From Flavobacteriales bacterium (lineage in GTDB: Bacteria; Bacteroidota; Bacteroidia; Flavobacteriales_F; PHOS-HE28), in NCBI GenBank assembly GCA_016721005.1, contig JADKJM010000016.1, positions 310,001 to 374,000 on the forward strand: a stretch of 64,000 nucleotides of DNA, read 5' to 3'. Position numbers and translations under genes: made by a program. The notes below the pieces were generated by a model, which saw nothing but the letters and a program-made list of their open reading frames with translations, had not been told where the DNA came from and made no database searches. Below are positions 9,157 to 18,959 of this stretch, in pieces (the first letter of the stretch is position 1; every line of letters begins with the position of its first letter).

Positions 9157-11445
9157 ATGAACCTCCGTAACCCCGCCCCGGTGGTGCGTGCCTTTTTACT
9201 CGGCGTCGCTACCTGTTTTCTCGTAGTGACCCAGGCCCACGCCCAACCCGGAACATTAGATCCATCCTTTGACCCGTTGGATGGCGCGGACAACACCGTC
9301 AGCGCCATGGTGACGCGTGCTGATGGTTCGGTGGTCATCGGGGGCCAGTTCACCTCCTTCAATGGTTCACCAGCAGGTGGCATCATCCAATTGCTACCCT
9401 CCGGCCAAGTGGATCCGGGTTTCATCGTTGGTAGTGGATTGAACGGGCCGGTCATGGACATGGTCCTGCAACCGGATGGAAAATTGCTCGTGGTGGGTCT
9501 CTTCACCACCTACGACGGGGTTGCGACCGGTGGTGGCCTTGTGCGATTGTTATCCAACGGATCCGTCGATCCAGGATTCGTGCACCCATTCTTCGCGCTT
9601 GCGATAGTCAGCGTTGCGCTGCATGCGGATGGGCGCGTGGTCCTGGGTGGGAACATGGGAACCTTTACGCAAACCCGGGTGGTTCAATTGCTACCGAATG
9701 GTGCGGAGGACCCTTCATTCAACACCTTCCTGCAGTTGAACCAAGGTGTATTCCATGTGGCGGTCTTCCAGGATGATCGGATCATGGTCGTTGGTGGGTT
9801 CACGGCCTATGGTGCCGTGCCGCGTGCGGGCCTGTGTGTGCTGGAACCGAACGGCAGCCTCAACGGCACGTTCGATCCGGGGACCGGCGTAAGTGCCGGT
9901 GTGGTCGAATCGGTCCTGGTAACAGCGGATGATAAGATCACCTTGGGTGGTGTATTCACAACGTACAATGGCAATAGCGCTGTTCGATCCATCCGTTTGA
10001 ATGATGACGGAACAGTGGACGGGACCTACTCCACCGGATCCGGGTTCACCGGCGGGGTCGTTCTGGACATGGCACTTCGGCCCGATGGCAAGTTGCTCGT
10101 CGCTGGAAGCTTCACCACATTCAATGGAACTCCTCGATCACGCGTGTGCAGATTGCACTCCAATGGTTCATTGGATGAGAGTTTCGACCCGGGAACGGGA
10201 CCGGACGGGATCGTCCGATGCTTGGCCACGGATCCGTACGATCGTGTGGTGCTCGGTGGCGAATTCACCTCGGTTGCCGGAAGCCCCCGGATCCGCGTTG
10301 CACGCCTGAACGATTGTACACCTGTTATCTGGTACGCGGATACCGACGAGGATGAGCTTGGCGATGCGGGTTCCAGCACCATGGCGTGTGAGGCTCCTGG
10401 TGGATACGTGTCCAATGCGGATGATTGCAACGATTCAGATGATTCCATCGGCGCCGCCACCGTGTGGTACCGTGATCTGGATGGCGATGAGGCCGGGGAT
10501 CCGACCGACTCGATCATGGCGTGTGAACAGCCACCGGGTTATGTGGAGGACGCCGGAGATTGCGACGACAACGACGATACCATCACGCCCAGTAATTCAT
10601 GTGACGATGGTGATCCGTACACCACCAGTGATGTGCTGCTCCCCTACCCGGATTGCGGCTGCCTCGGCCAGTCCATTGTGGTAAGCGCACGCGTTTTCCT
10701 GGAAGGACCGTACGACCCCATGTCCGGGATGATGCGCGACGACCTTCGCGTGGCGGGGTTGATCCCCCTTACCGAGCCTTACACCGCCATGGGTCATGCA
10801 CCGGTAATGCCGGGGTCGGCACCCGGGGGCGATACGATGGATCCCGCTGTGCTCACCGTGACCGGTCCGGATGCCATCGTGGATTGGGTGATCCTGGAAT
10901 TGCGGGCCGGCTTCAGTTCCACGGAGCGGATCAGCACACGATTCTGTTTGTTGCAGCGGGACGGTGATATCGTTGAGTCGGATGGCGTGTCTCCCGTGCG
11001 CTTTCCCAGAGGATTTGGGTTCCATCGCCTCGCGGTCACACACAGGAACCACATGGGGATCGTTCAATTCGAACCGTTCCCTTACAATGGGACCTACTAC
11101 GAGACGACCTCGGTTGATATGTCCGCAGCCGCCTTCCCGACCTTCGGCGGCCCGGACGCGCGGCGCCAGATCGGTGGTGCGTGGGTACTTCGTGCCGGTG
11201 ACACCAGCTTCTGTGACGACGTCAGGTACCTCGGTGCGGACAACGACCGCGATCCGATCCTGGTCAGGATAGGCGGGGCGGTTCCTACCAACACGGTACC
11301 CGGCTATTTCAATGAGGACGTGAACATGGATGGGATCGTGAAATACACCGGGTCCGAGAACGACCGTGACCCCATACTTGTCACGATCGGTGGCAGCACA
11401 CCTACGAATATCCGCTCCAACGTGTACCTGTTCGTTGTGAACTGA
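9157..11445 (+). CDS. Delta-60 repeat secreted protein with MopE-like metal-binding motifs and a dockerin-like tail
   Basis: 762 residues from the ATG at 9157, chosen because it starts a signal peptide ending THAHAQ or similar near residue 30. Residues about 30-390 are seven delta-60 repeats (pattern LQPDGKLLVVGLFTTYDG), probably a beta-propeller. Two MopE-type Asp-rich motifs follow (YADTDEDELGD...DDCNDSDD and YRDLDGDEAGD...DCDDNDD). Next comes one cysteine module (SCDDGDPYTTSDV...CGC) of the kind amplified at 22124-25048. The last 60 residues carry a duplicated motif (NDRDPILVRIGG, NDRDPILVTIGG) around a calcium-loop-like EDVNMDGIVKYTG. No classical T9SS sorting domain is evident, so how it is held outside the cell is unclear. 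Confidence 0.87.
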   Translation: MNLRNPAPVVRAFLLGVATCFLVVTQAHAQPGTLDPSFDPLDGADNTVSAMVTRADGSVVIGGQFTSFNGSPAGGIIQLLPSGQVDPGFIVGSGLNGPVMDMVLQPDGKLLVVGLFTTYDGVATGGGLVRLLSNGSVDPGFVHPFFALAIVSVALHADGRVVLGGNMGTFTQTRVVQLLPNGAEDPSFNTFLQLNQGVFHVAVFQDDRIMVVGGFTAYGAVPRAGLCVLEPNGSLNGTFDPGTGVSAGVVESVLVTADDKITLGGVFTTYNGNSAVRSIRLNDDGTVDGTYSTGSGFTGGVVLDMALRPDGKLLVAGSFTTFNGTPRSRVCRLHSNGSLDESFDPGTGPDGIVRCLATDPYDRVVLGGEFTSVAGSPRIRVARLNDCTPVIWYADTDEDELGDAGSSTMACEAPGGYVSNADDCNDSDDSIGAATVWYRDLDGDEAGDPTDSIMACEQPPGYVEDAGDCDDNDDTITPSNSCDDGDPYTTSDVLLPYPDCGCLGQSIVVSARVFLEGPYDPMSGMMRDDLRVAGLIPLTEPYTAMGHAPVMPGSAPGGDTMDPAVLTVTGPDAIVDWVILELRAGFSSTERISTRFCLLQRDGDIVESDGVSPVRFPRGFGFHRLAVTHRNHMGIVQFEPFPYNGTYYETTSVDMSAAAFPTFGGPDARRQIGGAWVLRAGDTSFCDDVRYLGADNDRDPILVRIGGAVPTNTVPGYFNEDVNMDGIVKYTGSENDRDPILVTIGGSTPTNIRSNVYLFVVN

Positions 11446-11479
11446 AGAACGAATCCAGCGCGGCTCCGTATGACGGGCC

Positions 11480-13042
11480 ATGCGCTTGTCACGAGATCTG
11501 TTCTGGTTCGCTGCTTGGGTTGCTCTCCCACCTGGTGTAATAGCCCAAGGAGCGCTTCCGGATCCACAATTCGGGAACAATGGCTTGGCTGTGGTCCAGA
11601 ACTACGGGTCATACAATGACATCATCATCAAGCGCATGGACGAGCAGGTGGATGGGAAGATCGTGATGATGGGCGACCATCAGATCGGTTCGGAGTTGAC
11701 CTTGTTCGCTCAACGGTTCAACGCGAACGGCACGATCGATGGTGGATTCGCGAATGGCGGCCGGTTCTTAGGACCCGACAGTCTTGCGATGGTCGGTGTG
11801 AGCAGTGGGCATGCACTTCCTGATGGCAGGCTTCTCCTCGTGTGCCAATACCGGAATACCACCATAACGCAGCTGGTCCTGGTGATGTTGGACCAGAATG
11901 GTGCGCTGGATGCCACCTACGGATCAGGCGGGGTGCGTCGGGAAACGATCGCCCCCAACACCGCGATCTACCGTTCCATCCGCGCGCCGGACAATTCCAT
12001 CTACTTCACCGGAATGCAGGGTGCATGGCCGGTGGTAGGCCATGTGCTCCCTGATGGATCATTCGATCCGGAGTTCGGTACGAATGGCCGGACATTGCTC
12101 AACAATGCCCCGTTCAGTTGTTATGCGCGCGATATGGTCTTCTCGGAATCAGGCTATCTCGTGATCGTATGCCCCCGACTTGCATTCATCAGCCATGGTT
12201 GGTGCATGGCAGCCGTGGATCTGCAAGGTGCATTGGTCCCCTGGTTCGGAACGAACGGATTCAAGACCATGGACCTCATCGATAATGATCTTGTCGACGA
12301 GTATAGCCAACACATCGCCATGCGTCCGGACGGCTCCTTGATCACCTCCGGTTTGTGGGTGCATGATGGAGCAGGGCACAACATGTATTGGGCCTTCCAT
12401 CCGGATGGAAGCATCAATGAAGGTTTCGGGAACAATGGCGTGACGGAGGTCCAGATGGACAATGCCGGCGTTCTCGGCGAAGTGGTGAGCTTGCTGCCCG
12501 ATGGCGACATCCTGTTCAGCGGCGCTCAATCCAGTTCGAATGGTCTGCTCTGCAAGACCCGCGTTGTCCGATTGAATGCGGACGGATCCTTCGAAACGGA
12601 TTTCGGCACCAATGGGATCTACTATCACTATCGACCAGGTGCCATTTTTTCGCAGGCCGATCGCGGTGGTCTGTTAGCCAACGGAAGATTGGCAGTGGTC
12701 GGTGAGATCTCCGCGCCCGGCCCGGTCACCAAGAACGCGATCATGGTCTTCAACCTGCAGGACATTTCCACCGGTACTTCGGAAGCATTGAACGGATCGG
12801 CCGCTCCGAGCGTCCATCCGAATCCAACGAACGGTACGGTACACCTGCGCGATTGGGATCTGGGGCCTTCGGACGAGTTGATCCTTTTTGATGCGCAAGG
12901 CCGTCGTCAAGCGCGATGGTCCGGAGCCTTGGTGAATGGCTCAGCACTTGATCTACCCGGATATCTTTCCTCGGGTGCCTACACGCTTGTGGTGAATGAT
13001 CCCGTGGATCGCAAGAGCGCTCGCATCCAGTTGGAGCGCTAG
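11480..13042 (+). CDS. Delta-60 repeat protein with type A T9SS sorting domain
   Basis: 520 residues. Signal peptide MRLSRDLFWFAAWVALPPGVIAQ. Seven or so delta-60-like blades follow, recognised by repeats such as PDPQFGNNGL and DPEFGTNGRT plus LPDGRLL/LPDGDIL. The type A sorting domain occupies about the last 75 residues (SVHPNPTNGTVHLRDWDLG to SSGAYTLVVND), so T9SS export and surface anchoring or release are inferred. It begins 34 bases after the related delta-60 gene and may be co-transcribed. Its TAG stop is shared, on the opposite strand, with the stop of the small membrane protein gene (CTAG at 13039-13042). The role of such propellers is unknown. Confidence 0.9.
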   Translation: MRLSRDLFWFAAWVALPPGVIAQGALPDPQFGNNGLAVVQNYGSYNDIIIKRMDEQVDGKIVMMGDHQIGSELTLFAQRFNANGTIDGGFANGGRFLGPDSLAMVGVSSGHALPDGRLLLVCQYRNTTITQLVLVMLDQNGALDATYGSGGVRRETIAPNTAIYRSIRAPDNSIYFTGMQGAWPVVGHVLPDGSFDPEFGTNGRTLLNNAPFSCYARDMVFSESGYLVIVCPRLAFISHGWCMAAVDLQGALVPWFGTNGFKTMDLIDNDLVDEYSQHIAMRPDGSLITSGLWVHDGAGHNMYWAFHPDGSINEGFGNNGVTEVQMDNAGVLGEVVSLLPDGDILFSGAQSSSNGLLCKTRVVRLNADGSFETDFGTNGIYYHYRPGAIFSQADRGGLLANGRLAVVGEISAPGPVTKNAIMVFNLQDISTGTSEALNGSAAPSVHPNPTNGTVHLRDWDLGPSDELILFDAQGRRQARWSGALVNGSALDLPGYLSSGAYTLVVNDPVDRKSARIQLER

Positions 13043-13302
13043 GGTTCGACGATCGTGGGTGGTGATGGATCCTGCGGGGCATCGCGCTTATCCACCACCT
13101 CGCTGATGAACCAGGCCAAGAGCACGATCAGCAACAAGGCCATGAACGCCTTCGGATCCTTGTACAGCGGTTTGCGGTGCATGAGCGAACGCGCGCGCTG
13201 GTAGTTGTGCAGCAATTTCCCACTATCGCGATAGCGCGCCAATTCATTGTCCGTGGGTTCGGGCCCTTGCCCTTGGGGTGATATGCGGTAGCGATGCTTC
13301 AT
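13039..13302 (-). CDS. Small single-TM protein encoded with an ECF sigma factor
   Basis: 87 residues. The N-terminal half is basic and polar (PTDNELARYRDSGKLLHNYQ and an Arg/Lys-rich stretch to residue 50). It is followed by one transmembrane segment (FMALLLIVLLAWFISEVV, about residues 53-70) and a short acidic, proline-rich tail. I know no family for it. The gene overlaps the upstream ECF sigma factor gene by four bases (ATGA), so the two are very likely co-translated. A membrane protein coupled to a sigma factor suggests an anti-sigma or regulatory partner, but it lacks a recognisable zinc anti-sigma domain (no HxxxCxxC). Function is inferred from position only. Confidence 0.75.
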   Translation of the reverse strand: MKHRYRISPQGQGPEPTDNELARYRDSGKLLHNYQRARSLMHRKPLYKDPKAFMALLLIVLLAWFISEVVDKRDAPQDPSPPTIVEP

Positions 13303-13835
13303 GCCCGTGGAACAAGGTAGGTGCGCAGGGTATGGAGGGTACGGTGTACGCGCATCTTGGCCGCATCCTCGGCCACCCCGATCACTTGGCCGATCTCAGC
13401 GAAGCTCATCCCATCCATGTAGCGCAGGTTGATCAAGTGCGCGCGCTCGTCATCAAGCTTTCCCATGGCCACTGCCAGGCGGTGCATATCATCATCATCG
13501 TAGGCAAGACCCAACTCATCACTGATACCCGCGACCTGGGTATAGCTCAGATCGATCAACACCTCCTTGCGCTTGCGCCAGTGCATGCGCAGTTCATTCA
13601 AGGCGATGCGATACAACCACGCCCGGAAAGGCAAGCCCCGCGGCTCATACCGTGGTAGTGCCATCAGCGCTTTCAAGAAGGTCTGCTGTGTGAGGTCCGC
13701 AGAAAGTTCCTGATCTCCGGAGCGGCGCTGGATGAAGCGGAAAATGGTCCCGTGGTAGGCATTGTAGAGCGGGGTGAACGCTTCGGGGTCGGTCTTCGAC
13801 GCCCGAACGGCTTGTAGTTCTTCTTCCCCGTTCAT
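13299..13835 (-). CDS. ECF-type RNA polymerase sigma-70 factor
   Basis: 178 residues. Region 2 is at about 20-90, with DLTQQTFLKALMALPRYEP and FRAWLYRIALNELRMHWRK. Region 4 is at about 120-175, with LINLRYMDGMSFAEIGQV and AAKMRVHRTLHTLR, the helix-turn-helix that contacts the -35/-33 element. Length and two-domain layout are those of ECF sigma factors; no extra C-terminal domain. It is followed with an ATGA overlap by a small one-TM protein that could be its regulator. The next gene on the other side (13995, giant adhesin) is divergent, about 160 bases away. Target genes cannot be told from the sequence. Confidence 0.93.
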   Translation of the reverse strand: MNGEEELQAVRASKTDPEAFTPLYNAYHGTIFRFIQRRSGDQELSADLTQQTFLKALMALPRYEPRGLPFRAWLYRIALNELRMHWRKRKEVLIDLSYTQVAGISDELGLAYDDDDMHRLAVAMGKLDDERAHLINLRYMDGMSFAEIGQVIGVAEDAAKMRVHRTLHTLRTYLVPRA

Positions 13836-13994
13836 CTACCTGTACTGTTCCAACCAATGCTGTTCCGCCACGGAAGTAACGCGTTGTCGACGAATATCGG
13901 TATCCGCCCGATGAAACCCCTTGGAGCTTATGCCGTTGAAACCGACAACTCTACGTGGGCCCGGACAGCCCACGTGCAAACAAGACACCTCAGT

Positions 13995-16900
13995 ATGCCC
14001 ACTGCTCAACGGCGATCCTTCCAGCTTATCGTACTGTTGACCAGCCTTTGGGTTGGACAAGAAACTTTTGGCCAGACCTATTCCTGGCAATGGGGAAAAG
14101 GCCTGTCAACAAATTCGGATGAGGAGGTGACGGGGGTTGCGACCCAGAGCACCACTGGCGATATCTATAGCTGTGGATATACCGAAGGCACGGGGCTCAT
14201 CAGCGGAAGTGCAGGAACGGTGAGCGGCGTCCAGGACGCATTCCTGTTCAAATACAATGCGAGCGGTATCCAACAGTGGGCGTTCACACCTAGCGGTTCT
14301 GGTGAAAGCCGGGCCACCGGTGTGGCCCTTGATGACGCCGGGAACGTGTACGTGACCGGATGGTTCAAGGGAACCATCGATCTCAACGGCCTTTCGGCAG
14401 CCGGGTCCGGTACCGTGATCAGTTCGGGGAACGCCGACTGGTTCATCGCGTCCTACACACCGGCCGGCGCTTTGAGGTGGCGGACCAAATTGGGCGGAAG
14501 CGGGAACGACCTTCCCTCCGGTATCGCCTTGTCACCCACCATGGTCGCTGTATTCGGAACGGTGAACGGAAGGATCACCACCTCATTCGGCACCATACCC
14601 GTGGCCCTACCGAACAACAAGGACAACCTGGCCCTGGTGGGGTATAACCTCACAGGTTCCGGCCAATGGCTGATCTCCGGCGGCAGTGGGGATGATGAGA
14701 TCGCGCACAGCATGACCATGGCTGGCAGCAAGGCACATGTGGCCTATGATACCCAACACCCCACATGCAACTGGTATGGAACCAGCGGAACCTTGCTCAC
14801 CACGCATGTCGCTTCATCCGATCGGCAGCTCCGGGTTTCGACGTTCGCGAATACCGGGGTCCATCTGTGGACCACCTCGGTGGATGAAGCGGGCAACAAC
14901 ATGCTCGGTTCCGCAGGCCTCGCGGCCGGTTGCGATGCATTGTACATCACCGGTATCACTGCCTCGCCGACCACCTTCCCCGGTGTGGGAAGCATCTCCA
15001 CAGGAACGAGCGATATGTTCTTCCTCGGCCGGATCGATCCGGTGACCGGGCAATACGAATGGGTGACCACAGGCACTTCGACAGGAAGCAGCAATACGAC
15101 CGGCGGTGCGGCAGTGACCGTCGGGCGCGCCGGTGTGGTGCATGTGATCGGGAACTACAAGTCCACGGTGACCATCGGGGGCACGACGCTTACCTCCCCG
15201 AACACCAAAATGCAGCCGTTCATCGCGACCTTCCGTTCGACCGGGAGCTTCGTTCGTAGTGAAAAATTCGTGAGCACGCACGATGCCAGAGGGAGCTGCG
15301 TCACGGCCGATGCCACCGGGAATTTCGTGATCGGTGGGTCATTCGACACGGATCTCTCCTGCGGGTCCCTCACCCTCGCCGGCCCTGGCAACGCCAACGG
15401 GTTCATGTACAAGGGCCTGCTGCCATCAGTAGGTGGAGCGGACCTCTCCTATTGGGCCCCACCAGCACCGCTATGCTCCAATGCCGCTCCGTTCAACCTT
15501 ACAAGCCTGCTCACGCCTACCGTAAGCGGAAGCGCCGCTGCGGTGGCGAACTCCAATAACGTGGTGGGGCCAGGAGGAGCGGTGGGTGCGGTGCAAGGAA
15601 GCTACGCGCAATTCAACACGGCGTCCGGGTATGTGACCCTCGATCTCGGTATGACGGTCCCGACCGGAACCTACATCAGCGTACTCTGGCGATCCACCGG
15701 CGGTTCGGCCACGGCCAACATCACCTCAGGGACCACGGCCAGTCCACCGGCCAACTCCAACGGTTCCATCACCACCACATCGACCGCTGCCGTGTATAGT
15801 GAACTGCAGCTCACGAGTCCCGCCCGGTACATCCGGATCACGCGACCCGCTTCCGGCAGCGCCACATTCGAAGTGGACGGGATCTATTACAGCTATGGGA
15901 ACGATCTCGGCGGCACTTGGTCCGGTACCGGCGTCAGCGGATCCACCTTCGACCCGGCCGGTCTTGCGGGGAATATCAACGTTACCTACACGGTCGGCAG
16001 CGGTTCATGCGCGAGCGCGACCACGAATGCGATCCAGGTGATCGCGGCGCCGAACGCCGGAACCAATGGCACGCTTTCCACCTGTGCCGCATCGCCGGCC
16101 AGCAACCTGTTCCTGCAACTCGGTGGCAGTCCGCAAGCCGGAGGGATCTGGTCCGGCCCAAGCCCGGTGATCGGTGGGATGTTCAACCCTGCGACGATGG
16201 CACCGGGGAACTACGTGTACACGGTGGTTCCCTCCGGCATTTGCTTGGGCAATGCCACAGCCACAGTAGTGGTGACGGTGGGGGCTGCACCGGGTGGCGG
16301 AACCTTCACGGGTGGTGGTACGGTCTGCCCTGCCCCAGCGAGCGGGACACTTTCGATATCAGGCCACAGTGGGACGATCACCGGATGGGCCTATTCCATT
16401 GATGGCGGCACCAACTGGAACTTGATCAACAACACGGCCAACAACATCACCTGGACCAACCTCGGCGTACCCACGATGTACAGGGTCGCTTTGAGCCAGG
16501 CTGGATGCGGGAACGGTTCAAGCCCGATCGTCTCCCTTACACCACAAGACCTCAGCATCCCTGTTCTCATCTGCCCTTCAGTAGAACCGGTTGCGACCGC
16601 TTATGCCTCCGGCACCTGCACGATGCAGGTTCCATCCTTTGTTGGACAGTACACGGCAAGCGACAACTGCACTGCTGTGCCGACGGTAGCCCAAACACCG
16701 GTCGCGGGTTCGTTCATCCCATTCGATGAGGATGTCCAAGTGACGATCCGAGCTGTTGATGCCGCCGGAAACGTTTCCTCCACCTGCGTGGCCACGATCA
16801 TCGGTGTGGACACGTTGGCGGCGACCTTCATCTGCCCGGCGAACAGCGTTGTCTTCGCACCGGCTAATGTTTGCAGCGCCACACATACGGCCAGCCCGAT

Positions 16901-18959
16901 CGCCTATTCGGACAATTGTTGGGGGAATGGAACCGCAGAGAAGACCTATCTCCAAGCCGGGGTCGTGAGCATCACCCCGCTATCCACGTTCGATCCTACT
17001 GGCTGGACGGAGATCAGCGCGTCGTTGACCGCAACGCTTCCGATCGGCGATCATACCATCGCCTTCGTGCATGAGAACGGGGTTGAGGATGTCGCCCTGT
17101 GTTCTTACACGGTATCCGTCGTGGACAACGTCGGTCCCACGATCACTTGCCCGACCGACATAAGCCAGAACACGGATTTCGGGAGCTGTGGAGCGGTAGT
17201 GACCTACTCCACACCTGTGGGCACCGACAACTGCGGTGGAGCGACCACGGCACGGACAGCCGGACCAGCATCGGGATCCACCTTCCCTGTGGGATCGACC
17301 ACCGTAACCCACACCGTTACGGATGCCGTTGGCCTCAGCGCCAGTTGCTCCTTCTCGGTAACGGTGATCGATGCAACAGCACCCACCATCGCATGCCCGT
17401 CCGACATCGCGTTGAACGCCGCTGCCGGTGCTTGCGGTGCGGTGGTCACCTACAACACGCCCGCTTTTTCTGACAACTGTCCGGGGGCGACGATAACCCG
17501 CACCAGCGGCTTGGCCAGTGGATCTTTGTTCCCTGTGGGTACGACGGTGATCACCCATGTGGTCACACCGGTTTCAGGCCCTAGCGCCACCTGCACATTC
17601 TGGGTAACGGTGTTCGATAACGAGGTACCCGCCCTCACCGGCTGCAACAACGTATTCGCCAACACGGCAAGCGGTTGCAGCGCGATCGTGAATTTCCCCA
17701 CCGCATCCGCTACGGACAACTGCACCACCTGTCCGACAGCGGCGCCTGCTGGCACCGCTTTGCTAGGCACCTACGATGGCCGCACCTATTACCTGAGCAA
17801 TTCCGCAGCGCGCTGGTCCGTAGCCAACACGGCGGCCACCAATGCGGGTGGACACTTGGCCGTAGTCCGCAATGCGGCGATGAACACTTGGCTACGCGAC
17901 GCGGTTACCGTTGTGGCGCCGACGGCCGGATTCTGGATCGGCCTGAACGATGCGGGTGCGGAAGGCACGTTTCGATGGATCAACAGCGCAGCCACGGGCT
18001 ACCTGCCATGGGACGTCGGGGAGCCGAATAGCGCTGGTGGGAATGAGGACTATGTTGAAGTGAAGGTGAATGGTTCTTGGAATGATGAGAAGAACACAAC
18101 CAGCAGACGCTATGTCGTGGAGGTAGAAGCAACCTGCCTTGCCCCGCAACTCATTTCCGGCCAACCCAGTGGTAGCGCTTTTCCTGTTGGTACGACCGCC
18201 GTGCAGTACATGAGCACGGATGCAGCTGGCAACTCGAACACGTGCGCGTTCAACATCACGGTCACCGACAATAGCGACCCCACCATCACCTGCCCTGCTG
18301 CGATGAACGTGAACGCCAACAGCGGTTGCACCGCGACCGGTGTGGCGCTCGGTTCACCGGTGACCGCCGACAACTGCGGCGTGGCTTCGGTGACCAACAA
18401 CGCGCCTGCTTCCTTCCCGATCGGTGTGACCACCGTGACCTGGACTGTGACCGACAACGCTGGACGCACCGCGACCTGCGCGCAGACCGTGACCGTGACG
18501 GACAACGTCGATCCGACCATCGTATGTCCTGCTGCGGTGAATGTGTTCACCAACAGCGGTTGCACTGCGACCGGGGTGGCGCTCGGAACGCCGGTGACCG
18601 CCGACAACTGCGGTGTGGCATCGGTGACCAACAACGCTCCTGCTTCCTTCCCGATCGGTGTGACCACCGTGACCTGGACTGTGACCGACAACGCTGGACG
18701 CACCGCGACCTGCGCGCAGACCGTGACCGTGACGGACAACGTCGATCCGACCATCGTATGTCCTGCTGCGGTGAACGTGTTCACCAACAGCGGTTGCACT
18801 GCGACCGGGGTGGCGCTCGGAACGCCTGTGACCGCCGACAACTGCGGTGTGACTTCAGTGACCAACAACGCTCCTGCTTCCTTCCCGATCGGTGTGACCA
18901 CCGTGATCTGGACCGTGACCGACAACAGCGGACGCACTGCGACTTGCGCCAGACGGTGA
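13995..18959 (+). CDS. 5' part of the giant adhesin: propeller, Ig-like, HYR and nested C-type lectin domains
   Basis: 1654 residues to the premature stop. The ATG at 13995 begins a signal peptide (MPTAQRRSFQLIVLLTSLWV...FGQ). The frame is open 46 codons further up without a signal. Residues about 30-480 form a propeller of SBBP-like repeats (GVALDDAGNVYVTGW). About 510-635 is a jelly-roll/galactose-binding-like region (PARYIRITRPASGSATFEVD). About 637-850 holds Ig-like modules with GGTWSGTGVSG and GGIWSGPSPV. Divergent HYR domains start near 860. A C-type lectin-like domain at about 1258-1379 (WIGLNDAG, GEPNSAGGNEDYVEV, WNDEKN) sits inside one HYR domain. Three units of the 16-unit HYR array follow, then frameshift and stop. 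Without the downstream sorting domain this fragment could not be anchored. Confidence 0.85.
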   Translation: MPTAQRRSFQLIVLLTSLWVGQETFGQTYSWQWGKGLSTNSDEEVTGVATQSTTGDIYSCGYTEGTGLISGSAGTVSGVQDAFLFKYNASGIQQWAFTPSGSGESRATGVALDDAGNVYVTGWFKGTIDLNGLSAAGSGTVISSGNADWFIASYTPAGALRWRTKLGGSGNDLPSGIALSPTMVAVFGTVNGRITTSFGTIPVALPNNKDNLALVGYNLTGSGQWLISGGSGDDEIAHSMTMAGSKAHVAYDTQHPTCNWYGTSGTLLTTHVASSDRQLRVSTFANTGVHLWTTSVDEAGNNMLGSAGLAAGCDALYITGITASPTTFPGVGSISTGTSDMFFLGRIDPVTGQYEWVTTGTSTGSSNTTGGAAVTVGRAGVVHVIGNYKSTVTIGGTTLTSPNTKMQPFIATFRSTGSFVRSEKFVSTHDARGSCVTADATGNFVIGGSFDTDLSCGSLTLAGPGNANGFMYKGLLPSVGGADLSYWAPPAPLCSNAAPFNLTSLLTPTVSGSAAAVANSNNVVGPGGAVGAVQGSYAQFNTASGYVTLDLGMTVPTGTYISVLWRSTGGSATANITSGTTASPPANSNGSITTTSTAAVYSELQLTSPARYIRITRPASGSATFEVDGIYYSYGNDLGGTWSGTGVSGSTFDPAGLAGNINVTYTVGSGSCASATTNAIQVIAAPNAGTNGTLSTCAASPASNLFLQLGGSPQAGGIWSGPSPVIGGMFNPATMAPGNYVYTVVPSGICLGNATATVVVTVGAAPGGGTFTGGGTVCPAPASGTLSISGHSGTITGWAYSIDGGTNWNLINNTANNITWTNLGVPTMYRVALSQAGCGNGSSPIVSLTPQDLSIPVLICPSVEPVATAYASGTCTMQVPSFVGQYTASDNCTAVPTVAQTPVAGSFIPFDEDVQVTIRAVDAAGNVSSTCVATIIGVDTLAATFICPANSVVFAPANVCSATHTASPIAYSDNCWGNGTAEKTYLQAGVVSITPLSTFDPTGWTEISASLTATLPIGDHTIAFVHENGVEDVALCSYTVSVVDNVGPTITCPTDISQNTDFGSCGAVVTYSTPVGTDNCGGATTARTAGPASGSTFPVGSTTVTHTVTDAVGLSASCSFSVTVIDATAPTIACPSDIALNAAAGACGAVVTYNTPAFSDNCPGATITRTSGLASGSLFPVGTTVITHVVTPVSGPSATCTFWVTVFDNEVPALTGCNNVFANTASGCSAIVNFPTASATDNCTTCPTAAPAGTALLGTYDGRTYYLSNSAARWSVANTAATNAGGHLAVVRNAAMNTWLRDAVTVVAPTAGFWIGLNDAGAEGTFRWINSAATGYLPWDVGEPNSAGGNEDYVEVKVNGSWNDEKNTTSRRYVVEVEATCLAPQLISGQPSGSAFPVGTTAVQYMSTDAAGNSNTCAFNITVTDNSDPTITCPAAMNVNANSGCTATGVALGSPVTADNCGVASVTNNAPASFPIGVTTVTWTVTDNAGRTATCAQTVTVTDNVDPTIVCPAAVNVFTNSGCTATGVALGTPVTADNCGVASVTNNAPASFPIGVTTVTWTVTDNAGRTATCAQTVTVTDNVDPTIVCPAAVNVFTNSGCTATGVALGTPVTADNCGVTSVTNNAPASFPIGVTTVIWTVTDNSGRTATCARR

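Noticed and set aside
11290..11420. True dockerin domain (cellulosome-type)
   Set aside because: Only one calcium-loop-like half is convincing and no cohesin or cellulase gene is near; reported only as dockerin-like.
13857..13994. Upstream extension of the giant adhesin start
   Set aside because: The extra 46 codons have no signal character; the signal peptide begins at 13995.
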